Below, piece after piece: positions 17,587 to 26,353 of a DNA stretch of 64,000 bases (positions within the stretch are counted from its first letter, which is position 1; every line of letters begins with the position of its first letter). The notes under the pieces are model-generated. The model saw only the letters and a program-made list of their open reading frames with translations. It was not told the DNA's origin and ran no database searches. A program made the translations under genes and the position numbers. Source of the stretch: Neptunomonas sp. (GTDB lineage Bacteria > Pseudomonadota > Gammaproteobacteria > Pseudomonadales > Balneatricaceae); the NCBI RefSeq assembly GCF_016744175.1, contig NZ_JADGEV010000006.1:1-64000 (forward strand), read 5' to 3'.

Positions 17587-19488
17587 ATGATTGATCCTAA
17601 AGATAAAGACCTACCCGCGATTGATACAGAAGATACTAGTGCTAGCGAGCATGTGAAACTAAGCCGTCGCCTTTTCTTGGGTGGCTCTGCTGCGCTTGTC
17701 GGTGCCGCTGGTGTTGGTTTTGGTTCAGCAATGGTGCCTTCAGTAGCGCAAGCATCTTCAGATGCTAAGCACACAGTCGGTCCTGGTGAACTTGATACAT
17801 ACTACGGTTTCTGGAGTGGTGGTCATCAGGGTGAAGTTCGTGTTTTAGGCTTGCCTTCAATGCGTGAACTTATGCGTATACCTGTTTTCAACGTTGATAG
17901 TGCTACTGGCTGGGGTATAACCAACGAGTCCAAAGCGGTATTAGGTGAAAATGCACCATTAAATGGTGATTGCCATCACCCACATATGTCCATGACTGAT
18001 GGTCATTATGATGGTAAATATCTATTCATCAACGATAAGGCTAACACGCGTGTAGCTCGTATCCGTGGTGATATCATGAAAACTGATAAGATCACTACCG
18101 TACCTAATTGCCAAGCGATCCACGGTCTTCGTGTACAGAAAGTACCGTTTACCAAGTATGTTTTCGCTAATGCTGAATTCCGTATGCCGCACCCTAACAA
18201 TGGCACCAATATGGATGACATTGAAGGCTACTACACCATGTTCAATGGCTTAAATGCTGAGACTATGGAAGTTGATTGGCAGATTATTGTGGACGGTAAC
18301 CTCGATAATACAGATGCTGATTACACAGGTAAGTATGCATTCTCTACTTGCTACAACTCTGAAGGTGCTATCGATCTAGCCGGTTCTATGCGTAATGAGC
18401 GTGACCATTTGGTTATTTTCAATATCGAGCGTATCGAAGCTGCAGTAAAAGCAGGAAAATTCGAAACGCTAGGCGACTCTAAAGTACCTGTGTTGGATGG
18501 CCGTAAAGGTTCTGAACTAACTCGTTATGTTCCTGTTGCTAAAAACCCGCATGGTATCAATACTGCGCCTGGCGGTAAGTATGCAGTAGCGAATGGTAAG
18601 TTATCTCCAACGGTTACTGTGTTCCAGTTAGATAAGTTTGACGCACTATTTGCTGATGAGATTAAGCCGCGTGATACGGTTGTCGCTGAAGTAGAATTAG
18701 GACTGGGTCCATTGCATACCGCGTTTGATGGCAGAGGTAACGCCTTTACTACATTGTTCATTGATAGCCAAATTTGTAAATGGAATATCGATAAAGCGAT
18801 TGCGGCGTACAATGGTGAAAAAGTTAACTACATCGTACAGAAATTGGATGTGCATTATCAGCCGGGTCATAACCATACTACGATGGGTGAGACTCGTGAT
18901 GCAGATGGTCAGTATTTGGTTTCTTTGCAGAAATTCTCAAAAGACCGTTTCTTGCCATGTGGCCCGTTGCATCCTGAGAACGATCAGTTGATCGATATCT
19001 CTGGTGATGAGATGAAGTTGATTCACGATGGTCCTGCTTTTGCCGAACCGCATGACTGTATGATGGTTCACCGCTCAAAAGTGAAAACTCGTAAGTTATA
19101 TGACCGTAAAGATCCTACTTTCGCGATGACGGTTGATATGGCGAAGAAAGATGGTGTAACACTTGAAACGGATAACAAAGTTATTCGTGATGGTAATAAA
19201 GTACGTGTTTACATGACATCTGTTGCGCCAAGTTACGGTATGGATCAATTTACTGTGAAACAGGGTGATGAAGTGACAGTTGTCATTACTAACCTGGACC
19301 AGATCGAAGATGTTTCACATGGTTTCTGTATGGTAAACCATGGTGTGCAGATGGAAATCAGCCCACAGCAAACAGCATCGGTCACTTTTATGGCTAATGA
19401 TGTTGGTGTTCATTGGTACTACTGTAACTGGTTCTGCCATGCACTTCATATGGAAATGCGCGGCCGTATGTTGGTTGAAAAAGCCTAA
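17587..19488 (+). CDS. nosZ: Nitrous oxide reductase NosZ (clade I, Tat-exported)
   Basis: A 633-residue periplasmic enzyme that reduces N2O to N2. A 25-residue N-terminal extension precedes the twin-arginine signal SRRLFLGG (26-33), and cleavage is likely after AQA at 54-56. The seven-bladed beta-propeller carries the CuZ ligand histidines ([41 protein letters not shown]). The C-terminal cupredoxin domain has the complete CuA motif [12 protein letters not shown] (about 613-624). The Tat signal and CuA sequence place it with clade I proteobacterial enzymes. A GGAGAT ribosome site stands at good spacing. A terminator-like hairpin follows the gene inside the cluster. Confidence 0.98.
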   Translation: MIDPKDKDLPAIDTEDTSASEHVKLSRRLFLGGSAALVGAAGVGFGSAMVPSVAQASSDAKHTVGPGELDTYYGFWSGGHQGEVRVLGLPSMRELMRIPVFNVDSATGWGITNESKAVLGENAPLNGDCHHPHMSMTDGHYDGKYLFINDKANTRVARIRGDIMKTDKITTVPNCQAIHGLRVQKVPFTKYVFANAEFRMPHPNNGTNMDDIEGYYTMFNGLNAETMEVDWQIIVDGNLDNTDADYTGKYAFSTCYNSEGAIDLAGSMRNERDHLVIFNIERIEAAVKAGKFETLGDSKVPVLDGRKGSELTRYVPVAKNPHGINTAPGGKYAVANGKLSPTVTVFQLDKFDALFADEIKPRDTVVAEVELGLGPLHTAFDGRGNAFTTLFIDSQICKWNIDKAIAAYNGEKVNYIVQKLDVHYQPGHNHTTMGETRDADGQYLVSLQKFSKDRFLPCGPLHPENDQLIDISGDEMKLIHDGPAFAEPHDCMMVHRSKVKTRKLYDRKDPTFAMTVDMAKKDGVTLETDNKVIRDGNKVRVYMTSVAPSYGMDQFTVKQGDEVTVVITNLDQIEDVSHGFCMVNHGVQMEISPQQTASVTFMANDVGVHWYYCNWFCHALHMEMRGRMLVEKA

Positions 19489-19524
19489 ACCAGTTGTAGG
19501 GAAAATCTGATTTTCCCGTTATAC

Positions 19525-19572
19525 CAACAAAGCCAGACGTTTAGCGTCTGGCTTTTGTTGTTTTTATCTATC
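19525..19572 (+). terminator. Terminator-like hairpin between nosZ and nosD
   Basis: AGCCAGACG and CGTCTGGCT form a 9-bp stem with a TTTAG loop, followed by TTTGTTGTTTTT. Outer bases (CAACAAA against TTTTGTTG) extend it with one bulge. It lies inside the nos cluster, so it probably acts as a partial terminator that keeps nosR-nosZ message more abundant than nosDFYL message. Confidence 0.8.
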
Positions 19573-19589
19573 GTGATGGGAGTAACAAA

Positions 19590-20930
19590 ATGAAGTTGCT
19601 GCGCAATTTTATTACTGTAATGCTGGTATCGCTTTGTGTTGTGACGTTTGCCAGTGCACAAACACGAACGATCGACCCATCAGATGGTCTTCAACTTGTT
19701 ATTGATGCCTCTCAAAAAGGGGATCGGTTGATACTCAATGCTGGGCGTTACATCGGTAATTTCACCATTAATAAGGGTATTGTTCTTACAGGGCAGTCGG
19801 GTGCTGTTATTGATGGAAATGGCAACGGACATGCCTTGTTGGTTGAAGTGCCAGAAGTACGCATTGAGTCGCTTGAGATAACAAATTGGGGAGATGATTT
19901 GACGGATATGGATGCCGGCGTTTTTGTTAAGAAAGAAGCAACTGGCACACAAATTATTAATAATTATTTTCTTGGCGACACTTTTGGTATTTGGGTAGAT
20001 GGTACCCAAGAAGTACTGATTAAAGATAACCGCATAGAAGGCAATTTAGACGTTCGTTCTCAAGATCGCGGTAATGGAATCCACTTGTTTAATGTGGGAA
20101 AGGCACGCGTCGAGGCTAACGAAGTGTGGCATACCCGTGACGGTATTTATATCGACACGAGCAACAACAATGAGCTGATAGGTAACTATCTGCACGATCT
20201 AAGATATGGGGTGCACTATATGTACTCTTACCATAATCGTGTTTCTGGTAATCGCACTGTTAATACCCGAACTGGATATGCGTTAATGCAATCAAAGTTC
20301 CTTACCGTTACTGACAATACGTCGGAGAATGACTCGAATTACGGTATTCTTATGAACTTTATTACTCAGTCTACGATAGCTAATAACCGGGTATCGGGTG
20401 TCCAAAATAATCGCTCTGCAACAGGCTCCACTTCTTTGACAGAAGGTAAAGCCTTGTTTATCTATAACTCTTTATTTAACAAAATCCGCGGTAATTATTT
20501 TGCGGAGAGTGATATGGGCGTTCATTTGACGGCAGGCTCTGAGAATAATGTATTTACCCGCAATGCCTTTATTAGTAATAAAGAACAGGTTAAATATGTT
20601 TCTACTCGTCATCAGGACTGGTCTTACGAAGGGGTAGGGAATTATTGGAGTGACTACCTCGGATGGGATATGGATGCCGATGGCATTGGTGATACACAAT
20701 ATGAACCAACAGATGGGGTTGATCGTCTGTTGTGGAAGTTTCCTGCAGCAAAAGTGTTATTAAACAGCCCTGCAGTAGAAACCATTCGTTGGGTGCAGAG
20801 ACAGTTTCCTGTGTTGAAAGCACAGGGTGTTGTTGATAGTCGCCCATTGATGAGTTTGCCCAAAAAGTTATCGCCTTCAACATCCAGCGATACTGCAGTG
20901 ACGGAAAAGGTTGATGATGAACATAGTTGA
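19590..20930 (+). CDS. nosD: NosD, periplasmic copper-site maturation protein
   Basis: A 446-residue exported protein with a Sec signal peptide cleaved after ASA (21-23). Most of the chain is a right-handed parallel beta-helix of the NosD/CASH type, seen as repeated N-x-I-x-x-N turns (IINNYFLGD, ELIGNYLHD, RVSGNRTVN, TIANNRVSG). The conserved GNYWSDYLGWDMDADGIGDT segment lies near the C-terminus (about 350). NosD works with the NosFY ABC transporter to deliver sulfur or otherwise assemble the CuZ [4Cu:2S] centre of NosZ. It overlaps the start of nosF. Confidence 0.96.
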   Translation: MKLLRNFITVMLVSLCVVTFASAQTRTIDPSDGLQLVIDASQKGDRLILNAGRYIGNFTINKGIVLTGQSGAVIDGNGNGHALLVEVPEVRIESLEITNWGDDLTDMDAGVFVKKEATGTQIINNYFLGDTFGIWVDGTQEVLIKDNRIEGNLDVRSQDRGNGIHLFNVGKARVEANEVWHTRDGIYIDTSNNNELIGNYLHDLRYGVHYMYSYHNRVSGNRTVNTRTGYALMQSKFLTVTDNTSENDSNYGILMNFITQSTIANNRVSGVQNNRSATGSTSLTEGKALFIYNSLFNKIRGNYFAESDMGVHLTAGSENNVFTRNAFISNKEQVKYVSTRHQDWSYEGVGNYWSDYLGWDMDADGIGDTQYEPTDGVDRLLWKFPAAKVLLNSPAVETIRWVQRQFPVLKAQGVVDSRPLMSLPKKLSPSTSSDTAVTEKVDDEHS

Positions 20931-21831
20931 GTTAGTGGGTGTAGAAAAGCGTTACCAGAATGTAAGGGCATTAGCGCCACTTGATCTGGTGCTACAGGAA
21001 GGCGAAGTGCTAGGTCTTTTTGGCCACAATGGTGCAGGTAAAACTACCACGATTAAATTGATTCTCGGACTTATTAAAGCCAGTGCCGGTTCTGTACGGG
21101 TTTTTGGGCAGGACCCAACACTCTCTGAATCACGCCGAGAACGCCAGCAGTTAGGATTTCTTCAGGAAAATGTTAGTTTTTATGATCAGCTTACTGGGCT
21201 AGAGGTGCTTCGTTACTTTGCTCGCCTGAAAGACATTAAAGTATCAGAGTGCCATCGTTTACTTGACCAGGTGGGCTTGAAAGCTGCGGCGGGCAGGCGA
21301 GTAAAAACTTATTCCAAAGGAATGCGACAGCGACTAGGTTTAGCGCAAGCATTATTGGGAAACCCGAAACTATTGTTATTGGATGAACCTACGGTTGGTT
21401 TGGACCCTTTAGCAACACAGGATTTTTACCATCGTATCGCACAATTGAAAGAGCAGGGTTGTACTGTCGTCCTGTGCTCTCATGTGTTACCCGGTGTGGA
21501 AAAGTATATTGACCGGGCCGTGGTTATGGGTAAAGGCGCGGTACTGGCTCAAGGCAGCTTAAATGATTTGCGCCATCAGGCTGAATTACCTCTGACATTG
21601 AATGTGAAAGGCTTGGGATTAAACATTCCAGAAAGCTTACAGTCACGTGCAACAATTTTGGAGGATGGGGTGAGTATGCACCTCTCTTTGCAAGAAAAAA
21701 TGCCAACGATGCAATATATGTTGGCCCAAGCCGGTGTGACAGATATTGATCTGCATTTGCCTTCACTTGAGGACCTATATACACACTATACGCGAACCTG
21801 TGTTGGTTCTGAGCTGGAGGATGTTCTATGA
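20917..21831 (+). CDS. nosF: NosF, ABC transporter ATPase for NosZ maturation
   Basis: An ABC ATPase of about 304 residues. Walker A is GHNGAGKT (36-43), the signature is YSKGMRQRLGLAQ, Walker B is LLLLDEPTVGLDP and the H-loop His follows in LCSHVLPG. The C-terminal 90 residues form the extension typical of NosF. It pairs with NosY, and the complex engages NosD during CuZ assembly. TTG at 20911 and ATG at 20914 are also in frame. The ATG at 20917 has the best spacing from AAAAGG. The gene overlaps nosD and ends in an ATGA overlap with nosY. Confidence 0.95.
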   Translation: MNIVELVGVEKRYQNVRALAPLDLVLQEGEVLGLFGHNGAGKTTTIKLILGLIKASAGSVRVFGQDPTLSESRRERQQLGFLQENVSFYDQLTGLEVLRYFARLKDIKVSECHRLLDQVGLKAAAGRRVKTYSKGMRQRLGLAQALLGNPKLLLLDEPTVGLDPLATQDFYHRIAQLKEQGCTVVLCSHVLPGVEKYIDRAVVMGKGAVLAQGSLNDLRHQAELPLTLNVKGLGLNIPESLQSRATILEDGVSMHLSLQEKMPTMQYMLAQAGVTDIDLHLPSLEDLYTHYTRTCVGSELEDVL

Positions 21832-22655
21832 CGCCTATTGTTACCGTTGCAGCAAAAGAGTTTCGTGATGGTTTGCGTAACCGCTGGGTACTATCTATTG
21901 CAATAATCTTTGCAGTATTGGCTACTGGCTTAGCCTATTTTGGATCGGCGGCTGCAGGTCAGGTGGGGTTTACGTCACTTTCGACAACGATCATCAGTTT
22001 GGCAAGTTTAGCTGTTTTTATTATTCCTTTGATAGCCCTGATGCTCGCCTATGACGGCATTGTAGGGGAAGATGAAAGTGGTACTTTGCTGTTGTTACTC
22101 ACCTATCCGTTGTCGCGGTGGCAGCTTCTCTGCGGGAAGATGCTTGGCCATGGTGCGATTATGGCGTTCTCTACTTTAATTGGTTTTGGATCAGCTGCGT
22201 TGATTATGGGGTTGTTTGCGCCTGATATCAGTTGGTCGGAGCTGGTTATTCCTTTTAGTTTATTTATATTGTCTGCTGTTTTGCTGGGCTGGATTTTCAT
22301 AGCGTTTGCGTATGTGATTAGCGTCAGTGTTACTGAAAAGTCTAAAGCGGCAGGTTTGGCGCTTATCGTGTGGTTTTTGTTCGTACTTGTGTTCGACTTA
22401 GGGCTTCTTGGGTTGCTTGTGGGGACACAAGGCGATGTTGATGCCGAGCTTTTCCCATATTTATTACTCTTGAACCCTACTGATATTTTTCGATTGGTTA
22501 ATATCACCTACTTTGCAGATCAGCAGCTAAGCGGCTTAATGGCCATCGCGGAGCATGTACGTTTATCGACTACGACATTGCTAGCGAGTTTGTTGGTTTG
22601 GTTATCTGTTCCAGTGGTATTGGCATTGGCATTATTTAATAGGAGAGCGCTGTGA
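21828..22655 (+). CDS. nosY: NosY, ABC-2 type permease for NosZ maturation
   Basis: A 275-residue integral membrane protein with six predicted helices and no catalytic domain. The N-terminal TVAAKEFRDGLRNRWVLSIA amphipathic segment and the GEDESGTLLLLLTYPLSRWQLLCGKMLG coupling region are characteristic of NosY. It is the membrane partner of the NosF ATPase. Its start overlaps the nosF stop (ATGA), and its stop overlaps the GTG start of nosL, so translation is coupled through the three genes. Confidence 0.95.
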   Translation: MTPIVTVAAKEFRDGLRNRWVLSIAIIFAVLATGLAYFGSAAAGQVGFTSLSTTIISLASLAVFIIPLIALMLAYDGIVGEDESGTLLLLLTYPLSRWQLLCGKMLGHGAIMAFSTLIGFGSAALIMGLFAPDISWSELVIPFSLFILSAVLLGWIFIAFAYVISVSVTEKSKAAGLALIVWFLFVLVFDLGLLGLLVGTQGDVDAELFPYLLLLNPTDIFRLVNITYFADQQLSGLMAIAEHVRLSTTTLLASLLVWLSVPVVLALALFNRRAL

Positions 22656-23155
22656 TAATTTTTACCCGTATACGCTTGTCGATCGTAGTACTGATATTAG
22701 CGGTATTAGGGCTAACAGGGTGCAATGAAGACTCTACAGCCAAAGTGATGGCGCAGGAAGCGATGGCGCTTGAGAGTGCAGATGAGTGCCACCTTTGTGG
22801 TATGTTGATTTCTCGTTTTCCTGGTCCTAAAGGACAAGTATATGAGCGTGGGATAAAACAAAATATGAAGTTTTGTTCAACACGAGATATGTTTGCTTAC
22901 GCGCTGGACCCCGAGCATAAACACAATATCCAATCGATATTCGTACATGATATGGCAGTTAATCCATGGGATGAGCCTAGTGAAGAAACGTATATTGATG
23001 GGCGTAAAGCATGGTTTGTGATTGGATCATCTAAGAAGGGCGCTATGGGCCCAACGTTAGGGAGCTTCAAAACGAAAGAAAGTGCGGAAGCATTCGCTAA
23101 AGAGTTTGGTGGTGAGCTAAAGCGTTTTGAAGACCTGACGCTGGATATCATTTAA
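22652..23155 (+). CDS. nosL: NosL, copper-binding lipoprotein of the nos cluster
   Basis: A 167-residue outer-membrane-type lipoprotein with lipobox LTGC (Cys24). It carries the Cu(I)-binding CHLCGM motif (46-51), then FPGPKGQV and KFCSTRDMF, which are conserved in NosL. NosL delivers copper to apo-NosZ for the CuZ site. The start codon is GTG and overlaps the nosY stop. It is the last recognisable nos gene; nosX and nosC are absent here. Confidence 0.95.
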   Translation: MIIFTRIRLSIVVLILAVLGLTGCNEDSTAKVMAQEAMALESADECHLCGMLISRFPGPKGQVYERGIKQNMKFCSTRDMFAYALDPEHKHNIQSIFVHDMAVNPWDEPSEETYIDGRKAWFVIGSSKKGAMGPTLGSFKTKESAEAFAKEFGGELKRFEDLTLDII

Positions 23156-23178
23156 TCAGCAAGTCGGTAGCGAAGAGA

Positions 23179-23208
23179 CTTGTGTAATGCTTAAAAGTGT
23201 TACACAAG
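23179..23208. terminator. Hairpin after nosL, probable transcript end
   Basis: CTTGTGTAATGCTT can fold against AAGTGTTACACAAG, with two wobble pairs and a very small loop. There is no T run on either strand, so it may stabilise 3' ends or need Rho. It lies between the convergent nosL and small membrane protein genes. Confidence 0.5.
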
Positions 23209-23219
23209 CCGTTAGGTTA

Positions 23220-23441
23220 TCACTGTGGTTTGAAACGTGCTGCACTGATGATACTAATTAGGTGAATGATAGCGGCAATGATGGCAGGGAATATCAGAAA
23301 ATACATTGCGTATCCTGCTGCTGTTGTAATAAAAAAGAAAAATGCTGCTAGTAAACGCCCTTGTATCAACTGCCCGAGCCCGGGAATAAAAATATTACAC
23401 AAAGCGGCTATTACATTACCTGCGCTGCCTTGTCTGCTCAT
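23220..23441 (-). CDS. Small membrane protein of unknown function
   Basis: A 73-residue protein with two hydrophobic helices (VIAALCNIFIPGLGQLI... and FFFFITTAAGYAMYFLIFPAIIAAIIHLISII). The N-terminal IFIPGLGQLIQGR motif is typical of small TM2-like proteins that are widespread and uncharacterised. The ATG at 23441 is chosen because GGAGG stands eight bases before it. An earlier in-frame ATG at 23468 has no such site. The ribosome site is half of a perfect 10-bp inverted repeat, listed separately. Confidence 0.8.
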   Translation of the reverse strand: MSRQGSAGNVIAALCNIFIPGLGQLIQGRLLAAFFFFITTAAGYAMYFLIFPAIIAAIIHLISIISAARFKPQ

Positions 23442-23448
23442 AAAAATA

Positions 23449-23475
23449 CCCTCCAATGAATGTTGCATTGGAGGG
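23449..23475 (-). promoter_or_regulatory. Hairpin covering the ribosome site of the small membrane gene
   Basis: CCCTCCAATG (23449-23458) and CATTGGAGGG (23466-23475) are perfect inverted repeats separated by seven bases. In the minus-strand message the second arm contains the GGAGGG Shine-Dalgarno sequence of the ATG at 23441, so folding would block translation. It looks like a translational switch such as a thermosensor or protein-binding site. Confidence 0.65.
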
Positions 23476-23533
23476 TGCGTTATTCCTTCCTATCTGTCAA
23501 TAAACAAGCCCGTACTTGGTAGTGCCGTTTTCA

Positions 23534-23547
23534 TTGATTTGTGTCGA
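23534..23547 (+). promoter_or_regulatory. FNR/DNR-type operator upstream of ubiM
   Basis: TTGATTTGTGTCGA differs from the nosR operator at 15282 by one base in 14 and matches the FNR consensus at eight of ten positions. It stands about 70 bp before the ubiM start codon, in the region shared with the divergent small membrane gene. Confidence 0.55.
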
Positions 23548-23617
23548 TGAAAAAGAGCATCGGATGTGTAGGATTGGTTGTCTAATTCTGTGATTTATTT
23601 TTGATGAGGCCAGCACT

Positions 23618-24923
23618 GTGAGAGAACATTTTGATATTCTGATTATTGGGGCTGGCCCGGCAGGGTTAAGTTTTGCTCGTTCTTTAGGGGGGCTGCCATT
23701 AAAGGTTCTTGTGCTAGAGCGCTCATCACAGGCAACACTTTCTGAACCTCTTGAGGATGGTCGTGAAATTGCTTTAACACATCTATCAGTCAATATTATG
23801 AAAGAGGTTGGAGCGTGGCAGCGCTTGCCAAAAGATGGTGTTTCACCCATTGAAGGGGCTAAGGTGTTTGATGGTGAATCGAGTTACAGTCTTGACTTTG
23901 ATCGTGATAGTGCTGATTTAGAGGCGTTAGGGTATCTAGTTCCTAATCATTTGATTCGAAAAGCATTTTATGAAGAGGTTGCTACTCAAAAGAATATTGA
24001 GGTTCGCACCGAAAGTGTTGTGGAGAATGTATCAACGGATGATGAATGTGGTTATGTGACGCTAACATCGGGTGAAGTGATTACTGCTAGCTTGATTGCA
24101 GCAGCAGATACACGTTTTTCTGAAATGAGAAGAAAAATGGGTGTGTCTGCAACACTAAGGGATTTCTCACGGACGGCTATTGTTTGTCGCATGGAGCACA
24201 CTCGTCCCCATAATCAAACGGCACTAGAGTGCTTTCATTACGGGCGAACTACTGCTGTATTACCCATGCAAGGAAAGCGCTCATCCGTTGTCGTTACGGT
24301 AAATAGTCGTGATGCCCACAAGTATGCTGATATGAGTGAAGAAGCGTTTAATCGTAATATTGAGAAGCAGTTGCAAGGTATGCTCGGTGAAATGACTTTA
24401 TTGGGTCAACGGCACGTATACCCTTTGGTTGCAGTACATGCAAATCAGTTTGTAGCAAAGCGTTTTGCATTGATAGGTGATGCTGCGGTAGGTATGCACC
24501 CGGTGACTGCGCATGGGTTTAATTTGGGGCTGCGTGGGCAAGCAACGCTGGCCAACGCTATTGAAAGCGCAATTGCTGACAATAGAGACATTGGTAGCGA
24601 AGAGGTGTTAAAAATTTATGAGACAACTCATATGCGTATTTCACGGGACGAATGTTGTGGTGGGCTTGTTCACCCATGAGAGTATTGCCGCTAAAATTGC
24701 CAGAAAGGTAACACTGCGTCTGGCGAATAACATAGCGCCTGTTAAGCGCCTAATTACAGAGTCATTGACTGAAAGTGATCTAGAGCGCTTCTCCCCTATT
24801 AACGTTGTGAATGAGCAGTTTCCTGTGCCCCCTTTTGTTGCTCCTGCTAAAAAAATAGTTCATGAAGTTAGTCAGCGAATACCTGACAGGGTGAATCTTC
24901 TAAAAAGGTTAGGGGTTATGTAA
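23618..24923 (+). pseudogene. ubiM: UbiM-type ubiquinone hydroxylase, interrupted by a frameshift
   Basis: Two overlapping frames together encode one 434-residue FAD monooxygenase of the UbiH/UbiF/UbiM group. Frame one (from GTG at 23618) has the dinucleotide-binding GAGPAG, the UbiM-like DGREIALTHLSVNIMKEVGAWQRLP segment and the GDAAVGMHPVTAHGFNLGLRG FAD motif. After Arg343 it leaves the family pattern and stops at 24679. Moving one base forward after 24646, within GGG at 24645-24647, restores the family C-terminus (TNVVVGLFTHES...KVTLRLANNIAPVKRLI) to the stop at 24923. UbiM performs C5 hydroxylation in ubiquinone synthesis in species that lack UbiF. The shift may be a real mutation, programmed, or a sequencing error. 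Confidence 0.85.
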
Positions 24924-25068
24924 ATGCGTATTCCATATTTGGAATTCCTTGTTTGCTAATAGCTAAAGTCTTATAAAAAGTATGCCTTTATCTTGAGGTG
25001 TGTGTAGCGTCTCACTTATAAACTTAGCTATACTTATTTCATTCGGGTTTGATGAAGAATGGATTCAT

Positions 25069-26265
25069 ATGGATATTCGGGCGATGAGGTGCTTAATCCT
25101 CGACGATAGCAAAGCAATAACCGGCATGTTACATGCTATCGTTCAGGGGGAGCTCAAGGCAGCAGAGACGTTGGTTGCAAATAATGTAGCCGATGCAGTT
25201 GTGATGCTAGATGAGTCTGCTCCTATTGATGTTATTTTCTGTGACCTTAATCTACCGGATGTTGATGGGGTAGAGTTCCTTCGAATACTATCCAATAGGC
25301 GCTTTCAAGGCTACATTATAATTGTTAGCTCAGTTCCCCACCGTGTGCTTAAATCAGTTGAGCACTTGGCACGTAACCTTCATTTGAAATTCTTAGGCAC
25401 CATTATTAAGCCTATTTCTCAACAATCGATAATGCAGCTATTAAAGAATATTAAAAGTTGCGACGACGTTGTCAAAGGGGCTGGAGCAACGGTATTAACT
25501 ATACCTGAGTTAGAGCATGCTTTAAAAAAAGGATATTTTGAATGCTATTATCAACCTCAAATTTGCGCTTCAACTCGTAGAGTTTTAGGTTTTGAAGCTC
25601 TTGCAAGGTTAAAAAATCCAAAGAAAAATTTAATTTTTCCCGATGATTTCATTTCTTTAATGGAACAGCATCATTTGATTTTTAGTCTGACGAAAGATCA
25701 AATTGTTACTGTGTTTAAGCAATGGCAGTTATGGCATCAGCAAGGGCATTGTTATCGCGTAGCTATTAATATTTCTGCACTTTTATTAGATGAGTTAGAT
25801 TTACCTAGTTTTATATTGGCTCAAATCCAAAAATATGGCGTTAAACCAGAGTTAATTACACTTGAAATTACCGAGTCATGCTTAAGTGAAGATCGCATAC
25901 GGGCGTTAGAAGTGCTGAGTCGGCTTTCAATGTACGGTGTCCATTTATCGATTGATGATTTCGGTACAGGTTATTCATCTATTGAGCGACTGCAAAGTAT
26001 GCCGTTTACAGAAGTGAAGATTGATCGTGTATTTGTACAAAACGCGGCAGCTCATGAAAGTGGGAGGCCTGTGATTGATTCGATGATTGGAATGGCTAAC
26101 CGCTTGGGGTTGCGTGTTGTTCTAGAAGGCGTTGAAACATTAGAACAATGGCAAATGGCTTGTCATTCAGGTTGTGACAGTTTACAAGGGTATTTCATAG
26201 CTAAGCCGATGAGTGCAGATCAACTGGATGCATGGCTAGTTGATTGGAAAGAAATGACTGACTAA
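25069..26265 (+). CDS. REC-EAL response regulator (c-di-GMP phosphodiesterase)
   Basis: A 398-residue protein. An N-terminal receiver domain (about 1-125) has acidic Asp11-Asp12-type residues (LILDDSKA), phosphoacceptor Asp59 (FCDLNLPDVDG), Ser in IIVSS and Lys in IIKPIS. The C-terminal EAL domain (about 145-395) has EALARL, NISAL, EITES, DDFGTGYSS, KIDRVFV and EGVET, all the residues needed for Mg2+ binding and hydrolysis of c-di-GMP. No dedicated kinase lies beside it. The ATG at 25069 is chosen because the receiver fold begins there; an upstream alternative codon at 25000 would add an unlikely leader. Confidence 0.9.
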   Translation: MDIRAMRCLILDDSKAITGMLHAIVQGELKAAETLVANNVADAVVMLDESAPIDVIFCDLNLPDVDGVEFLRILSNRRFQGYIIIVSSVPHRVLKSVEHLARNLHLKFLGTIIKPISQQSIMQLLKNIKSCDDVVKGAGATVLTIPELEHALKKGYFECYYQPQICASTRRVLGFEALARLKNPKKNLIFPDDFISLMEQHHLIFSLTKDQIVTVFKQWQLWHQQGHCYRVAINISALLLDELDLPSFILAQIQKYGVKPELITLEITESCLSEDRIRALEVLSRLSMYGVHLSIDDFGTGYSSIERLQSMPFTEVKIDRVFVQNAAAHESGRPVIDSMIGMANRLGLRVVLEGVETLEQWQMACHSGCDSLQGYFIAKPMSADQLDAWLVDWKEMTD

Positions 26266-26353
26266 AAAGCAGATGAAATTTGGCGTATTGTTAGGGTTGG
26301 ATGTTAATATTCGCATAGCTTTTTTATCCATATGTCTGTAGTCGGAGTGTTTT

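Noticed and set aside
20602-20980. Long minus-strand frames opposite nosD and nosF
   Set aside because: They mirror the coding constraint of nosD/nosF, have no recognisable domain and no ribosome site.
24930-24945. ATTCCA-TATT-TGGAAT stem after ubiM as a terminator
   Set aside because: The stem is short, AT-rich and lacks a T run, so it is too weak to call.
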